Shown: positions 1 through 9,825, counted from the first letter of the stretch. The stretch is DNA of 64,000 bases from UPXZ01 sp047974405 (GCA_047974405.1 JBKECI010000018.1:62001-126000), one strand, 5' to 3'. Program-made: numbers and translations. Notes: a model not told the origin generated them from the sequence alone.

Positions 1-2
1 TT

Positions 3-3000
3 GCCCAACTCATACCAGGACATTCCAACGTAATTAGTTCGCAGGGATTAGCCTATTTAGATGATTTTGAATCAACCAAAACCAATATTGACATACATTA
101 TCCTTATGGTTGGTATCTGTCGAGTACGCCGCAACAGTTTGTCGAAGCAACCAGTGATTCGATAGATTACGGGATGAATCGTGCGCTATTGGCTTGGTAC
201 TCTATAGACCCCATTCTCAATGGAAATAGGCGAGAAACCCCTCCTAACCTTCGTGGAAATGTAGAATCACAATCAAATAATCTTACGCGTACCATTCGCG
301 AAACCGAACTTTTCCCATATAAAGACCTGGATCCAACCCGTTCCTCGCTGTTGTCTGTACTCAATCTATCATTTTATCCCAATGAACGCGGTCCGTACAA
401 CTTGGACGCCACACGCATGAATCCGGATGGCACACTGGCAAATCCACGAGACAGATGGGGAGGAATTGTACGCAAACTGGAAACAACCGATTTTGAGACA
501 GCAAACATTGAGTATATCGAATTTTGGATGATGGATCCATTCAACAAAGATAATCCCGACAAAGACGGAGGAGACCTTTATTTCAATTTGGGAGATATAA
601 GCGAAGATATTTTGAAAGACGGTAAAAAATTCTTTGAAAACGGTATGCCCGTCGGTACCGACAAATCGCAGGTAGAAGAAACAATTTGGGGAAAAGTACC
701 AACCATTCAATCTACGGTCAATGCCTTTGATAACACACCTCAAAGCAGAAAACTGCAAGATGTAGGACTAAACGGACTCTCAAACGATGAAGAATTTATT
801 TATCCTGCATACAAAGATTATGTGGATAAAGTAAGGACTCTGGCAAGCGCAGATGCAACCGCACTTGCAAAGATGCAAAACGACAAGTTCTCTCCTTTGA
901 ACGACCCTGCGGGAGATAATTACCATTTTTATCGTGGATCGGATTACGATGACGAGCAAGCCTCTATCCTTACCAGATACAAACGATACAACGGTACGGA
1001 AGGAAACTCTCCCGCTACCGAAAACACTCAAGAAACCTACTCGACCACAGCAACGCTACTACCCGACGCAGAAGACATCAACGGAGACAATACCCTGAAC
1101 GAATACGAAAAATATTTTCAATATCGTGTATCGCTTCGCCCCAACACTATGAATGTAGGGCAAAACTATATTACCGATAAGCTTACGGCACGTGTAATGC
1201 TCGAAAACGGTAAACCAGACACAATCACGTGGTATCAATTCAAAATTCCTATCCGCCAATATGACGAAACTCCTGTAGGAAATATTCGTAATTTCAAATC
1301 CATACGTTTTATCCGTATGTTTTTGACCAATTTCCAAAATGAAACCCACTTGCGGTTTGGAACGCTCGACCTCGTCAGAGGAGAATGGAAAACTTATACC
1401 AAAAATCTCTATAAACCTCAAAATCCACCAGCATCTACCGGTAGTTTAGATGTACTGGCTGTGAATATTGAAGAAAACGGGCGTAGAACACCAATAAACT
1501 ATATTTTACCTCCCGGTATCACACGAGAAACCGACCCCAGCCAGCCACAGTTACTACAGCAAAATGAACAATCTATGGTGTTGAGAGTAAGTAATTTATC
1601 GCCAAAAGACGCGCGTGGTGTATATAAATCTACCTCTTTTGATATGCGTAAATACAAACGCTTGCAGATGTTTGTCCATGCGGAGGCTTTGGAGGCGGCA
1701 AGCTCACAAAATTTGCAAGATTACGAACTAACCTGCTTTATCCGTTTGGGATCGGATATGACCAACAATTACTACGAATACGAAATTCCTTTAAAACTGA
1801 CCCCCTACGGACAGTATTCAGGAAGTAATTTGTCTGATAAGGAGACCGTTTGGTATCCACAAAACAAGTTTGATTTTCCATTTACGGCGCTTACCAACGC
1901 AAAATTGAAACGAAATAAAGAACTTGCCAATGGAACAAACGGTGTAAGTTATATTGCCGAATTTGAAACGTATGATGATGATAAGCTGACCAACAAAATT
2001 ACGGTAAAGGGAAATCCAACCATTTCTGAAGTGGAAAATATTATGATAGGAATACGTAATGTAAGTTCCAACGAAAAATCGGGTGAAGTTTGGGTAAACG
2101 AACTTCGCATGTCGGAGTTTGACGAAGATGGAGGTTGGGCTGCTTTGGCAAACCTAAACATAGGACTGTCTGACTTGGGTTCCATAAATCTATCGGGAAG
2201 AACCGAAACAGCAGGTTTTGGGAGCATTGAAAGTAATATTATGGACCGCCGATTAGACGATTTGTATCAAATGAACGTAGCAGCCACATTGGACTTGGGG
2301 CGTTTCTTACCCGAACGAGCCAAGCTGCAAATACCGGCATACTACTCATATTCGACCGAAACAAACTCGCCAAAGTACAATCCACTTGATGAAGATATTA
2401 TTCTGAAAGACGCTCTGGATAATTTGAATAGCGAAAACGAAAGAGATTCGCTACGTAGTTTGACCCAAACAGTTCGCACAGTCGAAAGTTTCAATGTGAA
2501 TAATGCCAGGGTAAATATTAAAAGTAAAAAACCTAAATTTTATGACCCAGCCAATATCACATTCAGCTACTCTTCAAATGTAACAAAAGAGCATAATCCC
2601 GAAATAGAACAGAATTTGGCAAAAGAACAACGAGCAGGGTTGGCATATGCGCATTCATTTAATTCTCAACCTTGGGAACCATTTAAAAATGCCAAAGCAT
2701 TAAAATCAAACACATTTAAACTGATAAAAGATTTTAATATCAATTTTTTGCCAACATCACTAAGTTACAGAAGTAATCTTAACCGCATATATTCGCAAAC
2801 AAGGTTACGTAATTTTGACACAAGCATTCCGACAAACGGAACCGATCTCAACAATCTTACTTTTAGCAAAGATTTTATGTGGAACCGTCAATTCGATTTC
2901 CAATGGGCATTGACCAAAGGACTCAGATTTGGAATAACCACAGCAATGAACGCCAATATCGAAGAATCTACCTTTACACCGGAAATAGGAAAAGAGCATT

Positions 3001-5015
3001 ACGAAGCGTGGCGGGACACAGTTTGGCAGAGCATCAAAAAAATGGGTACACCCTATACCTATCAACAAGTATTCAATGCGTCTTACGTTATCCCTATCGA
3101 CAAGTTGCCTCTATTGGATTGGGTAAGCGCCAATGCCAACTATAACTCTACCTACAGCTGGAATCGGAGTGCCATACTGGAAGGGATGCCCGATATTGGA
3201 AATGTGGCCTCGTCGTCAGGCGAATGGTCTTTGGAGGGGAATATGAATTTTGAATTGTTTTACAACAAAGTAAAGTACCTGAAAGATGTGAATATGAGGG
3301 CAAGAAACATAGCTCAAAAACGCCCGTTTACACCTAAGAAATATTCTCAAACAGTCAATTTTGAAAAAGATAAACCTTTGACAATCAACCATCAGTTGGG
3401 CAGTGAAAAATTTAGTATCACGGCAAAAGACAAAAATGGAGCTATTGTTGAAGTACCATATAAAGTAAAAAGCAACCAGTCAGTAGAGATAACCCCTAAT
3501 GTAGATATGGAAGGAATTTCCATTAATATGACAAGCAAAGACCCAAATCAAAGAACGCCCGGGCAACAAGTAGGAGACTTTACGACCCGCCTATTGATGT
3601 CGTTGCGAAAAGTATCATTTACCTATCGGGACAGAAACAGTTTGGTAGTTCCCGGATTTATGAATCAACCCGGATTGTTGGGACAACAAAAAGTAAACGG
3701 ACTATTCTCTCCCGGATTGTTATTTGCATTTGGGTATCACAATGACAATACGCTGCAAGACTTTATCGACAAAGATTGGCTATTTATGGACAAAACTCAG
3801 GGAATAATCAACCCTGCCAATGAGGCAAAATCGTCTGATATGAATCTTAGAGCTTCATTAGAACCAATAAACGGACTGAAAATTGAACTTACCGCCCAAA
3901 GGCAAACCTCGAGCAATACCATTATTCAATATATGCACAATGGAATGCCTACAACATTCAACGGTAACTTTAATATAACCCAAATAGCCATAGCCACTGC
4001 TTTTGACAAAACAGGTACGGCAGATCAAAATTTTTCTTCGGCAACATTCAATCGTTTTCTGGAAAATAGAGAAATTATCTTGAGACGATTGCAAGGAGAA
4101 ATGGCAGCGCAGCGATATCCAACAACAGGTTTTTTTGCTGCAGGAGAAAGTTCGGCACATCTCAACGGAGGCGCTTACGATGCTGCCAACGGAGAATTTA
4201 ATGAAAATTCACCTGAAGTGCTAATCCCCGCATTCTTGTCGGCTTATACAGGTAAAGACCCGTCGAAAGTGAATACCAACCCGTTCTTATCTTTGTTGGA
4301 GATACTTCCAAACTGGACAGTTAATTACAACGGATTGTCCAATTTGGGATTTTTCAGAGACAAATTCCGCTCTGTAAGTTTAACGCACGCCTACTCCAAC
4401 CGCTATACCATTGGCAACTACTCTTCGTTCCCTACTTGGGTAGGAATAGAAGGAAACAGCAACGGATTAGGATTTATAAAAGATGTACAAACCGGTTTGC
4501 CCATTCCGGCAATGTCTTACGACATATCTACGGTCTCCATGTCCGAAACTTTCTCTCCGCTTATCGGAGTGAATATTGCGATGAAAAACAGCATTACCAC
4601 TAAGATAGAGTACCGAAAACAGCGCAACTTGGCACTCAACCTTACCAGCACACAATTGATAGAAGCCGGCTCTAATGAGTTTGTGATAGGTGTTGGGTAC
4701 GTAATTAACGATTTCAAATTGCTGTTGCGCTCCGGAACAAAGAAATCATCCGTCAAAAACGATTTGAAATTAAACGCGGATATCTCCTACAAAGATGTAA
4801 AATCGCTGCTCCGCAAAGTGAGCGAAAACGTAACACAAGCCACAAGCGGCAACAAACTTTTCTCGTTGAAGTGTACGGCAGACTATGTTTTCAGCTCAAA
4901 AATAAATTTGCAGCTGTTTTTTGACCGTCAAAGTACCGTACCGCTTATTTCGAGTACATTTCCGGTATCGTCCACCAACTTTGGACTCAGTTTCAAATTT
5001 ATGCTGACAAGATAA
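3..5015 (+). CDS. sprA: SprA, T9SS outer-membrane translocon, 5'-truncated by the window edge
   Basis: C-terminal ~1,670 residues of SprA (Sov), the giant beta-barrel through which type IX secretion cargo crosses the outer membrane. The frame is open from the first bases, so the start lies upstream; the Met at 174 is internal. Family landmarks seen are AYLDDFE (positions 51-71), AWYSIDP shortly after 174, GEVWVNELR in the middle, and a long run of alternating aromatic/polar beta strands ending in GLSFKF, typical of an outer-membrane barrel C-terminus. Known SprA proteins are about 2,400 residues, so roughly two thirds is visible. No frameshift is seen. It is followed by a decayed non-coding stretch, so nothing downstream appears co-transcribed. 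A T9SS substrate-type protein is encoded at 24010-25371. Confidence 0.95.
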   Translation, partial: AQLIPGHSNVISSQGLAYLDDFESTKTNIDIHYPYGWYLSSTPQQFVEATSDSIDYGMNRALLAWYSIDPILNGNRRETPPNLRGNVESQSNNLTRTIRETELFPYKDLDPTRSSLLSVLNLSFYPNERGPYNLDATRMNPDGTLANPRDRWGGIVRKLETTDFETANIEYIEFWMMDPFNKDNPDKDGGDLYFNLGDISEDILKDGKKFFENGMPVGTDKSQVEETIWGKVPTIQSTVNAFDNTPQSRKLQDVGLNGLSNDEEFIYPAYKDYVDKVRTLASADATALAKMQNDKFSPLNDPAGDNYHFYRGSDYDDEQASILTRYKRYNGTEGNSPATENTQETYSTTATLLPDAEDINGDNTLNEYEKYFQYRVSLRPNTMNVGQNYITDKLTARVMLENGKPDTITWYQFKIPIRQYDETPVGNIRNFKSIRFIRMFLTNFQNETHLRFGTLDLVRGEWKTYTKNLYKPQNPPASTGSLDVLAVNIEENGRRTPINYILPPGITRETDPSQPQLLQQNEQSMVLRVSNLSPKDARGVYKSTSFDMRKYKRLQMFVHAEALEAASSQNLQDYELTCFIRLGSDMTNNYYEYEIPLKLTPYGQYSGSNLSDKETVWYPQNKFDFPFTALTNAKLKRNKELANGTNGVSYIAEFETYDDDKLTNKITVKGNPTISEVENIMIGIRNVSSNEKSGEVWVNELRMSEFDEDGGWAALANLNIGLSDLGSINLSGRTETAGFGSIESNIMDRRLDDLYQMNVAATLDLGRFLPERAKLQIPAYYSYSTETNSPKYNPLDEDIILKDALDNLNSENERDSLRSLTQTVRTVESFNVNNARVNIKSKKPKFYDPANITFSYSSNVTKEHNPEIEQNLAKEQRAGLAYAHSFNSQPWEPFKNAKALKSNTFKLIKDFNINFLPTSLSYRSNLNRIYSQTRLRNFDTSIPTNGTDLNNLTFSKDFMWNRQFDFQWALTKGLRFGITTAMNANIEESTFTPEIGKEHYEAWRDTVWQSIKKMGTPYTYQQVFNASYVIPIDKLPLLDWVSANANYNSTYSWNRSAILEGMPDIGNVASSSGEWSLEGNMNFELFYNKVKYLKDVNMRARNIAQKRPFTPKKYSQTVNFEKDKPLTINHQLGSEKFSITAKDKNGAIVEVPYKVKSNQSVEITPNVDMEGISINMTSKDPNQRTPGQQVGDFTTRLLMSLRKVSFTYRDRNSLVVPGFMNQPGLLGQQKVNGLFSPGLLFAFGYHNDNTLQDFIDKDWLFMDKTQGIINPANEAKSSDMNLRASLEPINGLKIELTAQRQTSSNTIIQYMHNGMPTTFNGNFNITQIAIATAFDKTGTADQNFSSATFNRFLENREIILRRLQGEMAAQRYPTTGFFAAGESSAHLNGGAYDAANGEFNENSPEVLIPAFLSAYTGKDPSKVNTNPFLSLLEILPNWTVNYNGLSNLGFFRDKFRSVSLTHAYSNRYTIGNYSSFPTWVGIEGNSNGLGFIKDVQTGLPIPAMSYDISTVSMSETFSPLIGVNIAMKNSITTKIEYRKQRNLALNLTSTQLIEAGSNEFVIGVGYVINDFKLLLRSGTKKSSVKNDLKLNADISYKDVKSLLRKVSENVTQATSGNKLFSLKCTADYVFSSKINLQLFFDRQSTVPLISSTFPVSSTNFGLSFKFMLTR

Positions 5016-5044
5016 TGGAATTTGACAAACAAACGGCATAAATT

Positions 5045-5129
5045 TAAGTAACAATAAAAATTTAGATACAATATATTGGGCTTATTATCTAATCATTATG
5101 TATGAAAAATACATAGTTGTTTTTACTTA
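5045..5129 (+). repeat. Dispersed intergenic repeat, copy A
   Basis: About 85 bp beginning TAAGTAACAATAA and ending in the inverted ACTTA, with the shared core CTTATTATCTAATCATTATG at 5081-5100 followed by TGAAAAATA. The same arrangement recurs at 19388, 32028, 35271 and 38654. It lies 30 bp after the sprA stop and just before a transposase remnant. The boundaries are my estimate from comparing the copies by eye. It could be a MITE-like element or a structured intergenic repeat. Confidence 0.6.
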
Positions 5130-5162
5130 TTTTATTGGTTGTTCAAATAGAAAGTTTTAATT

Positions 5163-5492
5163 GGTCACCAAAAACAGAAAAAGATGTATCTACCGTTGCA
5201 GAATCTTAATAAATACTATGCCCGTGAAAACGGTGTAAAATCAAAAGCCAAAATTGAAAATAAACTTCACCAATGCTACAAAGAAGTAAAATAAGCCGAT
5301 ATTAAAGAACTAAATTCAGCGGTAAGAATGATGAGAAATCACGAAAATGAAATTATCATTTTTTTTTACTCGGGACAAACAAATGCAAAAGTAGAAATAT
5401 TAAACGAGAAAATAAACCGATTCATCTCGGACAACTACAAGGTAAAAGACAAAGATTTTGCACTATACAGAATCGCTAAATATTTTTCATAG
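5163..5492 (+). pseudogene. Remnant of an ISL3/ISAon1-type transposase C-terminus
   Basis: One frame reads through this segment with a single internal stop (TAA at 5292-5294) and ends with TAG at 5490-5492. The part after the stop resembles the C-terminal end of DDE transposases of the ISL3 group (ISAon1-like in Bacteroidetes): an NAKVEILNEKINRF stretch, matching the usual N-A-x-x-E-x-x-N-x-K-I-x-x-F pattern, and the terminal ALYRIAKYF. The catalytic core and N-terminus are missing, there is no plausible start, and no complete inverted terminal repeats were found, so this is a dead fragment. The family assignment is from remembered motif patterns. Confidence 0.6.
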
Positions 5493-6475
5493 CACCTCAA
5501 AAAAAAGCAACCAAATTCGTCCCAAAAAAGTTAAATTTCGAAGCAGGTGTGCCAAACAGATTTGATGCCGATCGTTTCTACATTAAAGTAAGAACCGTGG
5601 CGGCTTGTTACAAAGATCGAATCCGGCAATCCGCTCGGGAAATGTTCGTTGATAACTACTTTTCCATACGATCTATTTGAGAAAATATAAATCAAAAGGT
5701 TATTCCGAAAAGCCCACATCCAACGCGGTTCGTCGTCTTTTTTTACTGCCGATTTTATCAGTTTCTACAACGGGGCATTGTTGTCAGATTATTAAACATA
5801 GTTTCCGTGTTTTTTTGCAAATATAGCGGAAGAAACACAGAGGTAGTATTTAAATACATATTTTAATATTAATATTTGCACTGATTATTTTTAAAAAGGG
5901 GCTGAGTAATTACAGATTTTTTACTATTTATAATTGAACAGAGAAATATATTAACCACTTTTTTTTACAATTTACTTTTATATCTCATTATTTTTTCTCA
6001 CTTTTGTTCTTCCAATTATTATTTGCCTATGACATCAATTAAAAATATTTTCTAACACTTTTGAACTTACTGCTCATATTTTTTGTGATTTTTCCCAAAA
6101 GATACTAATGACAGGGAGAAAAATAATTTCCATATTGCATCCATAAAATTTTATAATTTAGAAAAATATATTTGCACTATCAACCAAGCTAATAATGATA
6201 AGGAATTTTCGTATAAAACTATGTAACAGGCAGGAAAGATACAAATATAAAGCAAAGTTTTAAAAAAAGTTGTACACTATTTATCAGTTCGAATCGGATA
6301 TTATGCCTTGTGATATCTCGATACTTAGAGTTTCGGAGATAGGGTATAGCGGAATATTTGGAAAGCTTGTTGGCAGAGTTTGATAGAATGACTATTGTGT
6401 TATTTTTCGATGCAGATTTACCTTGACAGAAAAATAGACAAATAATATTGTTTACACTTAATCAATACATAAATT
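5493..6475. other. Decayed AT-rich spacer without a convincing gene
   Basis: Nearly 1 kb with no credible complete ORF on either strand. An open stretch at 5495-5680 (+, ends TGA 5678-5680) reads like real protein, including VPNRFDADRFYIKV and YKDRIRQSAREMFVDNYF, but has no start and no family I recognise; it is probably gene debris. The rest is strongly A/T-rich. A short peptide-like stretch around 6345-6424 is also start-less. The upstream region of the DUF4290 gene at 6476 must hold its promoter, but I see no clear TAnnTTTG box there. Confidence 0.5.
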
Positions 6476-7081
6476 ATGGAATATCCTACCTTAATCGGAA
6501 AACTCATTATGCCAGAATACGGTCGAAATATTCAGCATATGATAGAATATGCGCTGACCATACAAGACCGTAACGAGCGAGCCAAGTGTGTGAATAGCAT
6601 CATCAATACTATGGGGAATCTGTTTCCATATTTGCGGGATGTAAATGATTTCAAGCATAAACTTTGGGATCATGTGGCCATAATGTCCGGTTTTGAGTTG
6701 GATATCGATTATCCTTACGAAATAGTAAAGCAGGAAAATTTATACGCTCGTCCCGATTCCATCCCATATAAAAAATCCAAAATTAACTATATGCACTACG
6801 GGAGAAACTTGGAAGAGATGATAGAAAAAGTGGCAAATTATCCCGAAGGAGATACCAAAAGTGAACTTATCAAGATGATTGCCAATCAGATGAAAAAATG
6901 TTTTCTGACCTGGAACAAAGAAATAGTAGAGGATAAAAAGATATTTGATGATTTAAGAGAACTTTCCAAAGGGAAATTGGATATTTCGGAAGACTTTTTA
7001 AAGTTGATGGAGAGCAAAAACATCCTTCAATCTGGCAAATCCAACAAAAAAAGCAATAAAACGAATAATAAAAAAAAGTAA
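6476..7081 (+). CDS. DUF4290 family protein
   Basis: A 201-residue cytoplasmic protein of the Bacteroidetes-specific DUF4290 family; no signal peptide or membrane segment. The family's N-terminal pattern is visible: YGRNIQHMIEYA near residues 15-26, then a second similar motif, MHYGRNLEEMIEKV, around residues 104-117, suggesting an internal duplication. The C-terminus ends in a low-complexity Lys/Asn/Ser tail. It sits 69 bp upstream of murA in the same direction, an arrangement I recall from other Bacteroidales. A possible promoter box between the two suggests murA can also be transcribed on its own. The biochemical function is unknown. Confidence 0.85.
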   Translation: MEYPTLIGKLIMPEYGRNIQHMIEYALTIQDRNERAKCVNSIINTMGNLFPYLRDVNDFKHKLWDHVAIMSGFELDIDYPYEIVKQENLYARPDSIPYKKSKINYMHYGRNLEEMIEKVANYPEGDTKSELIKMIANQMKKCFLTWNKEIVEDKKIFDDLRELSKGKLDISEDFLKLMESKNILQSGKSNKKSNKTNNKKK

Positions 7082-7119
7082 CAATTTTCTGAATACAAGT
7101 GTATTACAGGTATTTTTTC

Positions 7120-7127
7120 TACTTTTG
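7120..7127 (+). promoter_or_regulatory. Possible -7 box (TAnnTTTG) for murA
   Basis: TACTTTTG lies 23 bp before the murA ATG and matches the Bacteroidetes -7 consensus TAnnTTTG. No TTTG is seen at the expected -33 distance, so support rests on the -7 element and position only. Confidence 0.4.
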
Positions 7128-7150
7128 TACACCCATCTATACATTAAAAT

Positions 7151-8458
7151 ATGTCCTCATTCAAAATTGAAGGCAAGCATAGGCTAAAGGGCGAAATAAT
7201 GCCTCAAGGTGCCAAAAACGAAGCTTTGCAAGTGATATGCGCTACGCTACTTACTCCCGAAGAGGTAGTTATTGGCAATATTCCACAAATACTGGATGTG
7301 CTGAATTTGATAGAATTATTAAAAAGTATGGGGGTAAAAGTTGAAAAATTAAACGATAATACCTATTCATTTCGAGCCGATACAGTAAATCTGGAATATC
7401 TCGATTCTCCTAACTATTACAAACAAAGTGCCTCACTAAGAGGATCTGTGATGCTGGCAGGACCTTTTGTAGCCCGCTTTGGCAAAGCGATAGTTCCCAA
7501 ACCTGGAGGAGACAAGATAGGGCGTAGAAGATTGGATACTCATTTTTTGGGAATTCAAAAATTGGGTGCCGATTTTGAATACGATATAGAGAAAAAACTC
7601 TATAAAATAAAAGCCGATAAGCTCGAAGGATGCTATATTTTGCTAGATGAAGCCTCGGTTACGGGAACGGCAAATATTTTGATGAGCGCCGTTTTGGCTG
7701 AAGGAAAAACCACCATATACAATGCTGCCTGCGAACCCTATCTCCAACAACTCTCCAAAATGCTCATTGCAATGGGAGCAAATATTGAGGGCGTTGGCTC
7801 CAACTTGCTAACCGTTGAGGGGGTAAAAGAGTTGAAAGGATGCACCCACACCCTGCTCCCCGATATGATAGAGGTAGGAAGTTTTATAGGGATGGCTGCT
7901 ATGACCAGCTCCGAGATTACGATAAAAAATGTGACTTACGACGAATTAGGGATAATTCCCGAAAGTTTTCGTAGGCTTGGTATTACCTTAGAGCAAAGAG
8001 GAGACGACATTTATATCCCCGCACAGGAAGATTATACCATCGAATCGTTTATCGACGGATCCATTATGAATATAGCAGACGCCCCATGGCCGGGATTGAC
8101 CCCCGATTTGTTGAGTGTATTTTTAGTGGTAGCCACCAAAGCCAACGGAAGCGTACTGATACATCAAAAAATGTTTGAAAGCCGACTCTTTTTTGTTGAT
8201 AAACTCATAGATATGGGAGCGCAAATCATTCTTTGCGATCCACACCGCGCTACAGTCATTGGATTGGGGAAGAACCTCTACTTGCGAGCATCAACGATGA
8301 GCTCACCCGATATTCGCGCCGGAATTGCCCTGCTGATTGCCGCTATGGCAGCAGAAGGGACAAGCATTATCCACAATATTGATCAAATTGATAGAGGATA
8401 TCAAAATATTGACTCCCGACTAAACGCTATTGGAGCGAAAATTACAAGAATCTCTTAA
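7151..8458 (+). CDS. murA: UDP-N-acetylglucosamine 1-carboxyvinyltransferase
   Basis: First committed enzyme of peptidoglycan precursor synthesis: transfers enolpyruvate from PEP to UDP-GlcNAc in the cytoplasm. At 435 residues it has the usual full length and the two-domain EPSP-synthase fold. The N-terminal GAKNEAL motif (residues 20-26) and the active-site loop PGGDKIG are visible. In the loop, the residue that is the catalytic Cys in E. coli MurA (Cys115) is Asp (Asp121 here). Asp at this site is known from Mycobacterium and Chlamydia, where it gives intrinsic fosfomycin resistance; I infer the same here. DUF4290 lies just upstream, and a thioredoxin-like gene begins 19 bp after the stop. 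Confidence 0.95.
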   Translation: MSSFKIEGKHRLKGEIMPQGAKNEALQVICATLLTPEEVVIGNIPQILDVLNLIELLKSMGVKVEKLNDNTYSFRADTVNLEYLDSPNYYKQSASLRGSVMLAGPFVARFGKAIVPKPGGDKIGRRRLDTHFLGIQKLGADFEYDIEKKLYKIKADKLEGCYILLDEASVTGTANILMSAVLAEGKTTIYNAACEPYLQQLSKMLIAMGANIEGVGSNLLTVEGVKELKGCTHTLLPDMIEVGSFIGMAAMTSSEITIKNVTYDELGIIPESFRRLGITLEQRGDDIYIPAQEDYTIESFIDGSIMNIADAPWPGLTPDLLSVFLVVATKANGSVLIHQKMFESRLFFVDKLIDMGAQIILCDPHRATVIGLGKNLYLRASTMSSPDIRAGIALLIAAMAAEGTSIIHNIDQIDRGYQNIDSRLNAIGAKITRIS

Positions 8459-8477
8459 TAAAGTTTTCGAAGCAATT

Positions 8478-8981
8478 ATGAAACAAATTATAATCTTCCT
8501 GCTATTGGCAATAACACTATCAATCAACGGGCAAAATCCTACCGATTCGCTAAACAAATTTACTTATCCGCTGAGAGAAAAAATAGAAAAACCATATCAC
8601 CCTGAAGAAAATGCCGAGCAGCAACTGGCAAAATTGATTGTGCAGGCAAAGAAAGAACACAAAAATATTTTTATCCAAGCCGGAGGGAATTGGTGTGGTT
8701 GGTGCTTACGTTTCAATTATTTTGTACACAACGAGCCGGATTTAAAGCAAATTATCGATAAAAACTATTTGTATTACCATCTCAACTATTCGCCCGAAAA
8801 CAGAAACGAAACCGTATTCAACCGATATATTGAAAAAGAGAAACGATATGGATACCCTTTTTTCATCATCTTGTCGGGTGACGGCAAATTACTTTGTGTG
8901 CAAGAAAGTGGTATTTTGGAAGAGGATAAGGGATACAACACTGAAAAGGTAAAGCAGTTTCTTTTAAAACATTGCCCGTAA
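8478..8981 (+). CDS. Secreted thioredoxin-fold protein (WCGWC)
   Basis: A 167-residue protein with an N-terminal signal peptide (MKQIIIFLLLAITLSINGQN), so it probably works in the periplasm. A thioredoxin-like active site, NWCGWC, gives the CxxC pair Cys73/Cys76; the surroundings resemble the Thioredoxin_7/DUF255-like group rather than classical TrxA. A likely role is disulfide exchange or reduction of envelope proteins, but the substrate is unknown. I chose the ATG at 8478 because it begins the signal peptide; the longer frame from 8430 would overlap the murA 3' end and bury the signal sequence. Probably co-transcribed with murA and the YigZ gene that follows after about 30 bp. Confidence 0.8.
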   Translation: MKQIIIFLLLAITLSINGQNPTDSLNKFTYPLREKIEKPYHPEENAEQQLAKLIVQAKKEHKNIFIQAGGNWCGWCLRFNYFVHNEPDLKQIIDKNYLYYHLNYSPENRNETVFNRYIEKEKRYGYPFFIILSGDGKLLCVQESGILEEDKGYNTEKVKQFLLKHCP

Positions 8982-9012
8982 TTGTTTTTTTTCGTATAAA
9001 AAAACGTATATA

Positions 9013-9609
9013 TTGTCCGAAAAATTCAAAACTATACAAAAATCCTCCGAAGGTATTTACAAAGAAAAGGGGAGTAAGTTTTTTGCTTTTGCAATACCTG
9101 TTTCCGATGTGGACAAAGTAAAAGAGATTCTAGAAAAATTTCGTACAGAATATCGCGATGCCCGACATATTTGCTATGCCTATATGATAGGGGAAAAACG
9201 TAACAACTACCGTACAAATGATGATGGAGAACCTTCCGGTACAGCAGGAAAACCGATATTGGGACAGATTAACTCATGGGTGCTAACCAATATTTTGATT
9301 GTGGTAGTACGTTATTTTGGTGGTGTTTTACTTGGCACAGGTGGATTGACTACAGCCTACAAACAGGCTGCTGCCGATGCTATAAGAAACTGTGAAATAA
9401 TAGAAAAAACGATTGAAATACCGCTTTCTATCCGTTTCCCTTACGAGTTAACGAGTGAAGTTTCACGCATTATCAAAGAAAATAATTTGAAAATTTCCAA
9501 ACAAAAGTTTGAAACCGAATGTGATATAAGTTTTACCATAGGCAAAGATATATTCGAAACCGTAAAATCGAAATTTGAAAATATTTATGGCTTAAAAATT
9601 ACAGAATAG
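9013..9609 (+). CDS. yigZ: YigZ/IMPACT family protein (UPF0029)
   Basis: A 198-residue cytosolic protein of the YigZ/IMPACT family. The N-terminal UPF0029 domain shows the signature ARHICYAY and the glycine-rich DDGEPSGTAGKPIL and VVRYFGGVLLGTGGL blocks; a smaller ferredoxin-like DUF1949 domain follows. Bacterial members have been linked to nucleic-acid or ribosome binding, but the exact role is unsettled. The start is TTG at 9013: there is no in-frame ATG between the preceding stop and the conserved GIYKEKGSKF motif, and the peptide starting here aligns with the family's usual N-terminus. Same strand as murA and the thioredoxin gene. Confidence 0.88.
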   Translation: MSEKFKTIQKSSEGIYKEKGSKFFAFAIPVSDVDKVKEILEKFRTEYRDARHICYAYMIGEKRNNYRTNDDGEPSGTAGKPILGQINSWVLTNILIVVVRYFGGVLLGTGGLTTAYKQAAADAIRNCEIIEKTIEIPLSIRFPYELTSEVSRIIKENNLKISKQKFETECDISFTIGKDIFETVKSKFENIYGLKITE

Positions 9610-9697
9610 TATATGGAAGTTTAGATTATGGAGCTAGGGGTAAGCTACTCTCAAAAGCTGCCAAATTAAGCAAAGAATATATAAGCGCTTGAAAAAC

Positions 9698-9746
9698 AAA
9701 AAACATATAGTTCACATCTTAAAAAAGAGTGAGCTATATGTTTTTT
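9698..9746. terminator. Strong bidirectional terminator hairpin
   Basis: An 18-bp near-perfect stem (9698-9715 with 9729-9746, one mismatch) around a 13-nt loop, flanked by an A-run on the left and a T-run on the right. It sits between yigZ (+) and tRNA-Cys (-), so it can stop transcripts arriving from both sides. Confidence 0.85.
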
Positions 9747-9754
9747 AGCTTTTG

Positions 9755-9825
9755 AGGTACCTGGCGGATTCGAACCGCCGTAAACGGTTTTGCAGACCGG
9801 CGCCTAACCACTCGGCCAAGGTACC
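9755..9825 (-). tRNA. tRNA-Cys (anticodon GCA)
   Basis: Read on the minus strand, the 71-nt sequence folds as a full cloverleaf. The 7-bp acceptor stem GGTACCT pairs with AGGTACC, the T-arm carries GGTTCGAATCC, and the anticodon loop CTGCAAA gives anticodon GCA. The discriminator base is T and CCA is not encoded, so the CCA-adding enzyme at 48312 would be needed for maturation. A strong terminator lies immediately downstream. Confidence 0.96.

Noticed and set aside
369..758. 129-residue minus-strand ORF inside sprA
   Set aside because: Shadow of the sprA reading frame; same for the other antisense ORFs across sprA, malQ, the ATPase gene and ettA.
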